In this document: positions 33,239 through 45,320 of the stretch, one piece after another
How the letters are laid out: each line of letters opens with the position of its first letter
Position numbering within the stretch: position 1 is the stretch's first letter
Assembly: GCA_019454045.1 (NCBI GenBank)
Contig: SKCR01010146.1
Span: 186,001-250,000, forward strand
Length of the DNA: 64,000 bases
Direction: 5' to 3'
DNA from: Zanthoxylum bungeanum
Lineage: Eukaryota; Streptophyta; Magnoliopsida; Sapindales; Rutaceae
The notes under the pieces: model-generated
What the model was told of the DNA's origin: nothing
The model's input: only the letters and a program-made list of their open reading frames with translations
Databases searched by the model: none
Translations under genes and position numbers: made by a program

Positions 33239-35286
33239 TGTTGGTTTATTCTAAGGTCCCAAGATCAAATCAAGACATGAAATTATGTGTGAACACATCA
33301 ACGGAGGTAGCGGAATACTCACATTGATCGGTAGAGTCGATATGGAGACGATTCAAGCCCAAAAACGCACTGCCATGTAAGCCTACTGCATGCAGTCCAC
33401 TGCCTACAAAAACAGAAAATTAAGTGAAGAAACGGAGCTCCTAGCTTCGTCGGATGGATCCCGTCTCATGGTCGAACCTCCCTACCACCTTCGCAAGACT
33501 TGTAAGTGTGCTAGCACTTGATTTCTCACCATGAGAAACCACTCTTGCTTCCCTTTAGCTCACGGTTTTTGGCTTCCAAAAACCCCCACACTTTGTAGAT
33601 TTCGTGAGGAGAAGAGAGAAAATTGAGAGAGAAGAATTGTGTTATGTTATTTAAAATGATTTACCAAAAATCAATTTATATTTATGCCATAATTTATTAA
33701 ATTAATAATAAAATTATGATACATAACATGCAATGGCTTAGAGTATAAAACACTCAATTTCCATGCAATAATATTGAGTGCATTGCACACTATCTACATG
33801 CAATGACATTGAGTACAATGTACACAATCTACATGCAAAGCATTAGAATGACATGTGTCATGTGGGCCCCACACGTTCCAAATGAAAGTGGGCCCACGTG
33901 CACTCACGCGTTCGGGTTCGATATTTCCGAAATACCGAGCTTACGTCGCGACGTTAATTCAATCGAATTCAAATAAATAATTGCCCCCGGCGAAATTATT
34001 ATTTACGTCGCTAACGAATTAATTCTTAATTAACTCGTTTGCCCGAATTAAAATCTAATTTTAATTCCGCGTCGAAATCTAATTTCGTTTAATATATCGA
34101 ATATATTAATTCATCGATTAATTCCAATTAATCGCTCTCTCTCTTTAGACGACATTTTATCCCGGATAAAATCTCCGTTATTAATCCTAGATTAATTTTC
34201 TCTCTCTTCTATTATAATCCCAGATTATTCAAGAGTGCAAGTTGTGCGTCATCGGTGGATTATCGGGAAGCGACCCATGAGATCCCCGGATAAGTTGGCA
34301 GTAAATACGGTCGTCGGAGTGCCCGAATCACGTACGTACCAAGTACTACGTTCTACCGATTTACGAGACAAGGTCGACTCCTAGCAAAGCACCAAGTCTT
34401 CCCAAGTTCTCCGGACATATTCATCAAAGAATATCTAGATCTGTATCAAGCGTAGTATACAATGTATTGTGCATATCGGCCCAGTATCGGATAATCACGT
34501 GCTAGGGCTGGGGCTGGATAAGTGTCTGCCCCGTCCGAAACACATATCGGATGTCTGGTAACTAGTCTCTATAATCGGATATTCATGACCTGGCCATAAT
34601 ATCACGATTGGATGCGCATCACTTTAAGAGCACTAATACCGTATCCTGCGTGACATCATCTCCATTACGACTGGAGTGACACTTCCGTCTTGACATCACA
34701 TCCAATACACTACGATTCTCTGATAAACCCAGAAGAGGTGATCACAGAACCAGTTAAGATCCCCCACCACCAAAACCAAAGTTTACCGATTGTCGTAAGT
34801 ATTAGCAATGCAAGTCTCAGGTTAAGACTATACACACCTACCTTGATTTCGGCCTCCCATAGACACCTAGTCATAATACCAATGGGATTCCGAAGGGTCT
34901 ATCCAGAGCGAAGCTGTTTCCCGTACCATCGTTGAAACACGACCTCCTATCGCACTTGCACAAGTATCCAATACTTATATATATGAGAACTATGCCGTTG
35001 TGCCCTCACAACGCGCACAAGTGCAATACTAGCCTATTCCGCATTATCGATGTCCAGTCTCGATAATACTACGGCTAGGGATATTTAATGATTAATCCTT
35101 CGTGGACTGATACTGTCTCATATCATCTCAATCCAGGAACTAATCATAGGGACCTCTCTTCATTTATATATCTATGGTGATCTAATCACAACGATGAGAG
35201 TGCAATTTCCTTATTACATAGTTAATTTGCTACAATAACACAATGATCTGTGCAAATAGTGACGCTATGGGTCATATTATCCAACA
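33239..35286 (-). repeat. Z 3' LTR, 2048 bp
   Basis: Plus reading TGTTGGTTTATTCTAAGG ... CATATTATCCAACA. Related in parts to the X, Y and V LTRs (e.g. the AGCGACCCATGAGATCC and CTTGACATCACATCCAATAC phrases), so all four are members of one Copia group. Confidence 0.95.
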
Positions 35287-35301
35287 ATCTCCCACTTGGC
35301 A
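35287..35301 (-). other. Z polypurine tract
   Basis: GCCAAGTGGGAGAT on the minus strand directly before the 3' LTR; identical to Y. Confidence 0.88.
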
Positions 35302-37880
35302 CGTAGCGAGTCACTCAAGTGTCCTACACTCGAACTATGTACAATTCGCTCAAATTGCTGAGGAAAGGTTTTCGTCAGCGGATTTGCTTAATTATCGTCT
35401 GACGCGATTTACACGATCATCACATCGCCACGATGTATGATCCGAACGAATCAGATTATATAGAAGTATATATCTGGATCGTCGATGAGACCTTTAATTC
35501 CTTAGCCTATGCTGACGCCTAGCTCAGCTGCTAACAGAACTTTATCTAATCTTATTAGATTTATTTTCGACCCAGATGGTCTTCAATTGCTGCCTCAGCT
35601 GCAGCAATGATCCGCATTTGTTGTTTATTCGACAACAGTTATCTTGCTAGGAAGATTTCCAGCTCACTGTCCCTGTTATTCAAACTTTATAGTACCGCAG
35701 TATTTACCGGTTTGGAAACTTGCAGCAGTGATCCCAGTCACTTCAAGTTCTCCATCTCCATAGTTTAAGACAACATCTTTAGTTCTCTCAGATACTAACA
35801 GATGTTCTTTAATCTTCAATCCAGTGACTGTCACTTGGATTGACCCGATTGTGACTCCATATGCTCGAAGCGTATGAGACACCAATACAAGTACATTTTA
35901 AATGTACAATTTCTCAGAGAGTGTTAACAACTCCAAATCTATCCCAGTAGATCTTTATTCCTTGAATAAAGGTTGTTACTCCCCAGAATTCTACGGAGAA
36001 TTTCTATTGAAAGCCAAGCTTTCACCAATTGCTTTATGGGAATTTCACTGTCAGTGCGCTCTCCCACTAACCTTCTTATATACACAAGAATTATTTAGCT
36101 TTGAATCAAATCATAAATCATTATGATTATTTCAAAATAACAGTTCCAAGAACCTTATGCTTGCATCAATCCAAACATGGATCGAATAACCCGCAAACCT
36201 GGTTTGTCGGTTATACAAAATCGTCAGGATGTTGTAAGCATCCTCCAAAAGGTTTCCTTTTCAGGAAAGCGATTTTGATTTGTAACTGACATATTTCATT
36301 AATGAAATATACAGTTATCAACAAGCATCTTCAAAATGGATTTATCATGGCAACAGGTAAAAGAGGTTGAACCGTTATTAACATAATGTTGATAACGCTA
36401 CCTTTCCGTCAAAACCTTAGGTTTGCACGTTGGTATGTTGCCTTCCATGTATGTCTTCCTTGAAGACGTTTAATATACCATAGGCATAACGCCTTGTGGT
36501 ACAACAACTAGTATCCAAACATAGTTGTTATACATGGAATCCATTTCGAACTCATGGCACTTTGCCATAACATGGAGTCGATACCTCGTATCACTTCCTC
36601 TAAACGTAGTCAGATGGTACACCACCATAAGATTGACATCTTTATGGGGTGAGATCAGAAACCCATACCCTAGGTTGTTTTCTGACTCTATCCGATCTAC
36701 TAGTTTCTTGTGTATTTGAAGATTAATGGTATAGATTCATCATAGATGAACTGTTTGTGTTCCATTAAGGACTTCGTGCCTTGATCAGTATTACTCCGAT
36801 TTTCATCGAGTATAACTATCCTCCCACTGACCACTGCATATCGGTATTCCTCTCAGGAAAACCGCATGTGAGCAACATTACATTGTTCTCATGTGGGATT
36901 TACAAGTACTATATTTAAGGTTTCCCTTAGGATAACTTATATTGGCACTTATCCAATTTGGGTCCTTAGTTTGGTATCATCCAAACGCTATGCCTTGCAT
37001 ACCCAAATTATCAGGAATGAGAAACCTCGTTTCTTCCCTGTTCATATCCTATATGATATCTGTCAAACAGATTTATATGGAACCTTATTCTAAATAAGTT
37101 TTGCACTGTTAATACATATCCTGTTGAAGGAAATAGTAGCTCAGAGCGACTCGTGATAAACCTTATTATGTCCAACAAAATTCGGTTTTTGGTTCGGACA
37201 CAGCGTTTAACAAACGTGTCTCGGGAGGAGTCCTCATACGAAAGAATACCGTACTCTTTCATTTACATATGAAACTTACTGCTTAAGTATTTTCCATTAC
37301 GGTTTCACCGTGGCGGAATAATACTATAGCCGATCTGTTTGTCTACTACTTCGTGTCGAAACTCTAAAGTTTCCGATCTGTGTTCTTCAAAAGAAACACA
37401 TAACCACAACGTGATGTCACATCCGTTAAGGTCACGAAATATTCATGTTCACATCTAGCCCAGCTAGATATGGGCCCATTTACTTCACCATGAATAGGGC
37501 TAACAGATCGGTGGCCCTTTTACTATTACCAAAATAGTATTTTAGGTATATTACCTAATAAACTAGATTCGCAGACCTTATTTGAATAGTCAAATCAGTC
37601 CTAGTACCCACTCTACAAAAGTGTGGATATACGAGTCTTGTTTAATAAACTAGATTCGTAGACCTTATTTGAATAGTCAAATCAGTCCTAGTACCCACTC
37701 TTCAAAAGTGTGGATATACGAGTCTTGTTTAATTGTGTCCCAGACAACAATGCCACAAACAAGTCTCCATTGATCAAATCAATTTGAGCTATTTATTTGT
37801 CATTTTATATGTTTGAGATTTTATTTATATTCAAAATATAAATTCTGTATTTATCTCAGTATCATCTTTATATATTGAAA
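35302..37880 (-). pseudogene. Z pol remnants (RNase H, reverse transcriptase, integrase)
   Basis: On the minus strand, broken pieces appear in pol order. RNase H: 35885-35300, with GELEVTGITAASFQTGKY. Reverse transcriptase: about 36660-35900, parallel in sequence with X 31550-32330 but with indels every few dozen bases. The YVDD segment has been lost between about 36040 and 36060. Integrase: about 37740-36930, with VRTKNRILLDIIRFITSRSE and the tandem duplication at 37557. Frame changes and deletions exclude function. The text still aligns with X at the nucleotide level, so the decay is by accumulated small changes. Confidence 0.8.
37557..37728. repeat. 86-bp tandem duplication in Z integrase remnant
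   Basis: AATAAACTAGATTCG occurs at 37557 and 37643; the two 86-bp units differ at two positions. X has this segment once (about 50410-50495). Confidence 0.95.
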
Positions 37881-38039
37881 CACTTTAGTGTTCTAGAATA
37901 TAAAGGTTTTATCCGCAATGGATTAAACACTGATATAGAGATAATGACTCTAGATAAACTAGTTACATTATGACAGTTCCTAATTAAATACATACCCAAG
38001 GGTAGTTTCTAAACTTAGGTATCTACGGTCGAAACAGCG

Positions 38040-38560
38040 ACTTTCGTCCCGTTTCCGATTCGCAGAGAAATCTCGGCTTGAAGCCAGTATCCAGCTCACA
38101 GCGGATTCTGAACGTCAATACATATATTTTATGTACCACACTAAGTATTTAAAATCCAATTTTAATACTAGTAGTGAACATAACTTTGACAAATATTTTA
38201 AAGTTAGAGCCTCGCCCTTTCTTTAATTCCTTCGTGTCTTCCATATCCAAATGGTAGTCACTTTGGGATATGTCAATTACCTTTTCAATATTTCACAAAC
38301 CTTTGGGCAAGCCTTGGGTTTTAGAATATCGAAATGATGTGCACCTTGTGCTACATGCCCAATTGCAAATTTTGACTTTTCTCCACTAGAATAGTCAATT
38401 AATTCTCCAAGAATTATTAATTGCAATTTTAATACTTTTAAATCTAAAGAGATTTATTGTAAGTATATTAATTAAGCACTAAAGTCATCATCACATAATC
38501 TTCAAAGACTTTATGCTCTACTATTTGCTTAATTATGGGCTTAGTAATAATAAGTTATTT
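38040..38560 (-). pseudogene. Z protease and gag C-terminal remnant
   Basis: Minus strand shows CEISLRIGNGTKVAVSTV-like text near 38100-38030 (protease to pre-integrase border) and, at about 38290-38210, SDYHLDMEDTKELKKGRGSN, which parallels Y 56465-56525 (LMDKADMKEVKAGQGSDF). The CCHC knuckle is not readable. Only a trace of gag remains. Confidence 0.55.
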
Positions 38561-39100
38561 TATCAAATAAATTAACCTATTATTAATTCCCAATTGAAAA
38601 TTAAATCATTTAAAACATTTAATCCAAGGATTATATATTTTAAATATTCAACCTTTTCAATTCTTTACTTGATTTTAATAGTCCAACTATTTAATCAAAT
38701 TATTAAGGTACTATTTATTATAATGATTACAATAATCCAATTATTTAATCAACTATAATTTAATATTGATTACTATAATCTCATTATAAAATCAACTATC
38801 ATTTAATTCAATTATATTGATTACTATAATCCAATTACAAAATCAACTATATATTGAATGAGTTTGTATATAGTCCAACTATAATATTTTAATATTGATT
38901 ACTATAATCCCATTATAAATCACTATCATTTAATTCAATTATATTGATTACTATAATCCAATTACAAAATCAACTATATATTGAATGAGTTTGTATATAG
39001 TCCAACTATATATATTTTTTTTAAAACAACATAAAATATTAGTCCGACTAATACTTTTGATTAATATGACGAGTAAAATATAAATGAGCGTGTTTAGCGA
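38560..39100. repeat. AT-rich region with tandem phrases in Z
   Basis: Repeats built on ATTACTATAATCCAATTA. A 129-bp unit beginning TAATATTGATTACTATAATC recurs at 38761 and 38890. The Y counterpart (55950-56165) has a few copies of the same phrase. No coding seen. Confidence 0.8.
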
Positions 39101-39660
39101 GTATTCGAACGAATGTTGCAAATTCAATACTTGCCTCCCACTATTTTTCGTCGAGCCTCTAACCCTCTGTCGAGTACTCGGGAAACCGTGTTTCCTAGTG
39201 GGCTAGGATCCCGTTAAATATCACACAATCTTGACTTTGGCCAACAAATTGTATGATAATTAACTAGGTAGATCTCTAAGATCAATTGGATCTCATCCAA
39301 TTCCTAGATCCGGTTAGGTGGACATCCAAGTCCTAAACATATATCTTATATATGCCTATATATCCAATATATATACCCTAACCTTTTTCCTCTGAATCAA
39401 CTAGGCCTTGGCTTTGGCACAACAAACCTGATGATCCCAGTCAAGCGCGGACCCATTGACCATGGAGGCTTCGTAATCAATGTCAATGGACAAGAAGTGG
39501 TCTTGACTTTGGCCAACAAACCACAACTTGGACACGACACCGATATAGAACAAAGCCTTGTGATTAAAACACATCTTTGATGGACAAGGGCTTGACTTTG
39601 GCCAACAACCCCTGCCAATCTCGGATCTTGAGTAAGAATCACTCAATGGAAGGAAAAACG
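39100..39660 (-). other. Z leader segment with four TTGTTGGCCAAAGTCAAG motifs
   Basis: On the minus strand the 18-mer or close variants occur at 39608-39591, 39519-39502, 39425-39406 and 39247-39230. The same segment, with four copies, lies in Y at 55330-55870. It lies between the PBS-side leader and the gag remnant and is conserved at the nucleotide level outside the motifs too (GGGATCCTAGCCCACTAGG, GAGGGTTAGAGGCTCG). No ATG-started frame is shared. Confidence 0.75.
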
Positions 39661-41327
39661 CATGATATTTAATGAGGGTTTTTCGCGTGCAAATTGGCTA
39701 CCAATTTAATTATCTTTGTTAAGGTCTCATCATCATACACCCTTAAACATGCATTCTAAATACATAATAAGCGAGTATGAAATAAAATAATAATGATATG
39801 CGGATGGATACTTAACACATTGATCCTAGATCAAATCTCTCCATTTCTCACTCAAGCTAGCACTTGTACTACTTCTACCCGTTACACTACACTTCTAAAG
39901 AAACCTCATATACATAGAGGGGAATAGGTGAGAAGAGAATACAAAGAGAAAGAAGGTGATAAGGCTGGACACGCAGGTCCAATTTAATAAATCGAATTTA
40001 TTACAACAATTTCTAAAATTGCCCACCCGACTAATATCCATCCGATATACATTATTCATTCAACACAACCACGTATTCACACACATAAGCATGCTATCAA
40101 TCAATCTAATCAAATTAATTAATCTGATAATTAAGTGATCATCCAATGTTCAAACAACGATTTGATTTTGTTCGAGTCAAACTCGTTTTTGCGAATAAGT
40201 ACTCAAAGTACGAATTCATGAATTAAATTAAACTACATCATTAAATCTAATTTAACATGTATTAATACTAATTCATTATTCATTCCAAATTAAATATTAC
40301 ACTTTTATTCAATAAACCTTTTCGATTTAAATTCCAAATTTAGTCGTAACGCGTCTCAAAGACCGATTAACGTCCAACGTCAATTCAATTAAAGTCCAAT
40401 GGGCTTTTGATTGATTTCTTAAGGCGTGGACTTTTGGTCAACTCGGGTCAAACCGATAACAACAAAGTCCAATCCGGGATTTACCCCATAAGCCCATAAA
40501 TCAATCTTGGCCCATTAGGCCCAATTGAACATAAAAGGTTCATTAGCCGCAATTGGGCTTTATGGTTAAGGTTTTGGCCCCAATTGGATCCAATCCACTT
40601 GGCCTAAACCAAACTTGATAAATCAAGCCCAATAGCCCAATTACAACTTTAAATTCTAATTTCAAAAATTAGGCCCAATTAATTAAATCCAAAAATCCAA
40701 TTTTCACATTTAATTATCAAAAGTGCATTATATGAATCAACTAAATCAACATTTTTTTTTTTTTTTTTAAAAACACCAAATTAGTCCAATTAATCATACT
40801 TAATTCATTATTACATGTCAAACACACATAATGAAAAATCAAACCCATTTACATGCTTTGATGCTCTCGGCCAAGGAGTGATTTCATGTCCAATTCGATT
40901 TCAATCCAATTAATCCGCAATCGACATTAAATCATATCCCGAATGATTTTCATACATCCAATTATCAAAATCAAAAATTTCCAAGACAACACTAGGGCAT
41001 ATCCAATTCGCCAACACATGGAATTTAGGGTTTATGTTCAATTCAAAGTACAATCCAATTGACATTAAATTAACATCATCCTACATGATTTTAACTCATC
41101 CAATGAATTAAAATCAACAAAATTCCAATGATTCAAAATCAATTTTGCATTCGGCCAAGGCATATAATTTGGGGAAAATAATTCCAAATCATTTTTCATC
41201 AAATTAGTCCAACCAAAATGAATTTAAACATGTTATAAGCATACTCAAACAAACAATTCATTCAAATCATGCTCAACAAACATTTACCCAAATTTTAAAC
41301 CCTACAAATTTCATGCTTGCAACATAA
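39661..41327 (-). other. Z 5' leader
   Basis: 1.7 kb AT-rich, non-coding. 39700-40300 matches Y 54740-55260 on the other strand. Such a long leader before gag is unusual for Copia. A run of 18 T lies at 40753. Confidence 0.75.
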
Positions 41328-41339
41328 GCTCTGATACCA
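41328..41339 (-). other. Z primer-binding site
   Basis: TGGTATCAGAGC on the minus strand, one base after the LTR end: the common plant PBS for initiator Met tRNA. Confidence 0.93.
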
Positions 41340-41340
41340 T

Positions 41341-43400
41341 TGTTGGTTTATTCTAAGGTCCCAAGATCAAATCAAGACATGAAATTATGTGTGAACACAT
41401 CAACGGAGGTAGCGGAATACTCACATTGATCGGTAGAGTCGATATGGAGACGATTCAAGCCCAAAAACGCACTGCCATGTAAGCCTACTGCATGCAGTCC
41501 ACTGCCTACAAAAACAGAAAATTAAGTGAAGAAACGGAGCTCCTAGCTTCGTCGGATGGATCCCGTCTCATGGTCGAACCTCCCTACCACCTTCGCAAGA
41601 CTTGTAAGTGTGCTAGCACTTGATTTCTCACCATGAGAAACCACTCTTGCTTCCCTTTAGCTCACGGTTTTTGGCTTCCAAAAACAGTCCACACTTTGTA
41701 GATTTCGTGAGGAGAAGAGAGAAATTTGAGAGAGAAGAAGTTGTGTTATGTTATTTAAAATGATTTACCAAAAATCAATTTATATTTATGCCATAATTTA
41801 TTAAATTAATAATAAAATTATGATACATAACATGCAATGGCTTAGAGTATAAAACACTCAATTTCCATGCAATAACATTGAGTGCATTGCACACTATCTA
41901 CATGCAATGACATTGAGTACAATGTACACAATCTACATGCAAAGCATTAGAATGACATGTGTCATGTGGGCCCCACACGTTTCCAAATGAAAGTGGGCCC
42001 ACGTGCACTCACGCACGCGTTCGGGTTCGATATTTCCGAAATACCGAGCTTACGTCGCGACGTTAATTCAATCGAATTCAAATAAATAATTGCCCCCGGC
42101 GAAATTATTATTTACGTCGCTAACGAATTAATTCTTAATTAACTCGTTTGCCCGAATTAAAATCTAATTTTAATTCCGCGTCGAAATCTAATTTCGTTTA
42201 ATATATCGAATATATTAATTCATCGATTAATTCCAAATTAATCGCTCTCTCTCTTTAGACGACATTTTATCCCGGATAAAATATCTCCGTTATTAATCCT
42301 AGATTAATTTTCTCTCTCTTCTATTATAATCCCAGATTATTCAAGAGTGCAAGTTGTGCGTCATCGGTGGATTATCGGGAAGCGACCCATGAGATCCCCG
42401 GATAAGTTGGCAGTAAATACGGTCGTCGGAGTGCCCGAATCACGTACGTACCAAGTACTACGTTCTACCGATTTACGAGACAAGGTCGACTCCTAGCAAA
42501 GCACCAAGTCTTCCCAAGTTCTCCGGACATATTCATCAAAGAATATCTAGATCTGTATCAAGCGTAGTATACAATTGTATTGTGCATATCGGCCCAGTAT
42601 CGGATAATCACGTGCTAGGGCTGGGGCTGGATAAGTGTCTGCCCCGTCCGAAACACATATCGGATGTCTGGTAACTAGTCTCTATAATCGGATATTCATG
42701 ACCTGGCCATAATATCACGATTGGATGCGCATCACTTTAAGAGCACTAATACCGTATCCTGCGTGACATCATCTCCATTACGACTGGAGTGACACTTCCG
42801 TCTTGACATCACATCCAATACACTACGATTCTCTGATAAACCCAGAAGAGGTGATCACAGAACCAGTTAAGATCCCCCACCACCAAAACCAAAGTTTACC
42901 GATTGTCGTAAGTATTAGCAATGCAAGTCTCAGGTTAAGACTATACACACCTACCTTGATTTCGGCCTCCCATAGACACCTAGTCATAATACCAATGGGA
43001 TTCCGAAGGGTCTATCCAGAGCGAAGCTGTTTCCCGTACCATCGTTGAAACACGACCTCCTATCGCACTTGCACAAGTATCCAATACTTATATATATGAG
43101 AACTATGCCGTTGTGCCCTCACAACGCGCACAAGTGCAATACTAGCCTATTCCGCATTATCGATGTCCAGTCTCGATAATACTACGGCTAGGGATATTTA
43201 ATGATTAATCCTTCGTGGACTGATACTGTCTCATATCATCTCAATCCAGGAACTAATCATAGGGACCTCTCTTCATTTATATATCTATGGTGATCTAATC
43301 ACAAACGATGAGAGTGCAATTTCCTTATTACATAGTTAATTTGCTACAATAACACAATGATCTGTGCAAATAGTGACGCTATGGGTCATATTATCCAACA
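41341..43400 (-). repeat. Z 5' LTR, 2060 bp
   Basis: Nearly identical to 33239-35286. Differences include ACAGTCCAC for ACCCCCAC (about 41687), ACGCACGCG for ACGCG (42013), and single added bases at 41983, 42236, 42576 and 43304. Confidence 0.95.
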
Positions 43401-43405
43401 GTATT

Positions 43406-44638
43406 CCTATATCATCAACATAAGAAGTCCCTTCATACTACTGATGCACTACACTGAATTCTGTATACTCTTTTTACTCGTTACTAATCTAGTTCAGGTA
43501 TTTATTATAATTTTCTCTCTTTCACTATCTTGAAATATCATCAAATCGGATACTTAAAAATCTTATTCTGCTAACTATCTAATCCTCTATCACTATCCAT
43601 GATTACATGCATATGTTACCATTTCAATCATGACTAACCTCCTTATAATATGTTCTTTCTAAGTAAGCAAGCAACTCACACAATCATCCCTGATATATAT
43701 ATAAATCATAAACCCACAGATACATACATACTATCATGCATTAATAGCATCTATATGTATCTCAAATGTTAACCAGAATGTACGATTTATATGCATTACT
43801 TGTAAACTTTACTACACTTACATACTGTGCTTTTAGAAAATACTTCTAAAAATCTTTTCTGAATGCTCTGAGCTAGTCTAGATTTGACAATTATAATAGC
43901 TTTCTTCCTTTTTCTAACTTGAATATCATCAAATATTTACTAGAAATCATAAATCTCATAAAACTCATTCTGCTCAAGAATATCTGTAAAAATAAAGCTG
44001 TTCATTCATCTATATGCACACTCTCGTGACAATACGGCAAAACTGGCAACATGAGGCTTCCCCACGGCAAAACTGGCAACATGAGACCTTGTCCCACGGC
44101 AATAACTGGCAACATGAGACCTTGTCCCACGGCAATAAACTGGCAACATGAGACCTTGTCCCACGACAATAACTGGCAACATGATTCTTTTTTTTTTTTT
44201 TATAATGCTGCTGATAATAATATTAATAACAATAATAACAAAACAAATATCTAAAATCCACAAATTACTATCTTGTCCCCACTATTAAGGGTATTTTCAT
44301 AAATCAGCCTATTCGAACTCTTCTGATGCGATTCTCGAAATGTGTTTCACACGAAAGTTGTTCGTTTCAGAAAAACGAGTCCGAGGGTTCAAGAATCAAC
44401 TCGATCGGAGTTCGTTTGCTAATTTCATGCCCAAAACTGTAAACTTTACGGATATAGTAAAAATCGCGTAACTCATTCTTGGTCCCACGCGTTTTCCAAC
44501 GCGACGAATATTCATTTCATATTATTCTGATCCATATTCCATCACTTAAACACTTATCCTTCATTATCATTCTATTCCAAGACTATACCATCAGTCTGGG
44601 AATCTCCTAGAACAGTCCCGAAAATCTGGGATGTTACA
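43406..44638 (-). repeat. N LTR A, second part
   Basis: Resumes with CCTATATCATCAACATAAG after the GTATT duplication and ends GGGATGTTACA. Includes the 31-34-bp minisatellite (44033-44185), a T run and CCGAAAATCTGGGATGTTAC. Confidence 0.95.
44033..44190. repeat. 31-34-bp minisatellite of N LTR (also at 46587-46740 and 49139-49292)
   Basis: GGCAACATG occurs at 44045, 44076, 44108, 44142 and 44175; the units carry AGACCTTGTCCCACGGCAAT. Followed by 14-16 T. All three LTRs have the same five units. Confidence 0.93.
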
Positions 44639-45320
44639 TTCACCTCTCCTTATAAAAATTTCGTCCTCGAAATTTCTCCATCCCTATACCGTTGATTCGC
44701 ACCTGGTCGCTCGTGCGGAAACTATCTTACTCAACTCCACCGATATAACTTCTCTGTCTCAACTACAAACCAATCACTATCTATAAGCTAGGATCTTTAA
44801 CAGCTCATCTACTGCTTTAAATTGACTACACTGGTATGGGTCTCATCTCTGACTATACTGTTTAGGTTCTTATCTCTAACTATGTTGTTCTGGTCCTCAT
44901 CTCGAATCGACTGGCCTCACAAGGGCCCTATATTGATACTATCTCATTCATGCTAGTTTTCCGATCTAAAAAAGGTCACAAAAATATTAACTTAAATTAA
45001 TCTATTCTCATACAAAGATAACTAATTTATACACATCAATCAAGTCACCCATAGACTCAAATTCAAGTAAGCAAAGCACTGAATAATAAAATCAAATCAC
45101 ATCAAATCGAGTCACCTCATGGACTCATGTTCAAGCAAACAAAACACTGAATAATATGATCAAATCATATCAAACATTCATAGAAGATACATACAAAGAC
45201 CCATGTGGTCTTAACCAAACTGAAGACAATTTCCGACAGCTGAATCCCCACAATTGCAGTCACTGACTTCTAGACCATGCTACTGACTCTGACTCTTAAA
45301 CCATGCTCTGATACCAACTT
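44639..45320 (-). other. N internal region 1, 682 bp
   Basis: Minus strand: PBS TGGTATCAGAGC (45316-45305) four bases after LTR B, about 650 bp without an open frame, then PPT AAGGAGAGGTGAA (44651-44639). A pair of related 80-bp phrases (ATTATTCAGTGYTTTG) lies at about 45085-45165. Just before the PPT, TTCGAGGACGAAATTTTTA resembles the end of pol in Tekay/Del elements, as far as I recall, which would make this a deletion remnant of such an element. Confidence 0.9.

Larger units (their letters stand above)
33239..43400 (-). mobile_element. Z: full-length Ty1/Copia element with GTATT duplication
   Basis: LTRs 33239-35286 and 41341-43400, internal 6054 bp, PBS, PPT and a perfect 5-bp TSD (33234-33238 and 43401-43405). 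Minus orientation. The LTRs differ at only about ten places in 2.05 kb, mostly 1-3-base indels, so insertion was recent. Internal genes are nevertheless shredded: no open frame longer than about 80 codons follows the pol order. It must have been moved by proteins of another element. Confidence 0.95.

Noticed and set aside
34690..34935. 81-codon open stretch repeated exactly at 42803-43048
   Set aside because: These are the two Z LTRs; no domain, and the X and Y LTRs do not keep the frame.
39397..39642. Small leader ORF shared by Z and Y (55358-55579), both reading MIL.QDPRLA when read from the first codon
   Set aside because: The first codon is GTG in both, not ATG, the Y frame shifts before its end, and the shared text is explained by nucleotide conservation of the leader.
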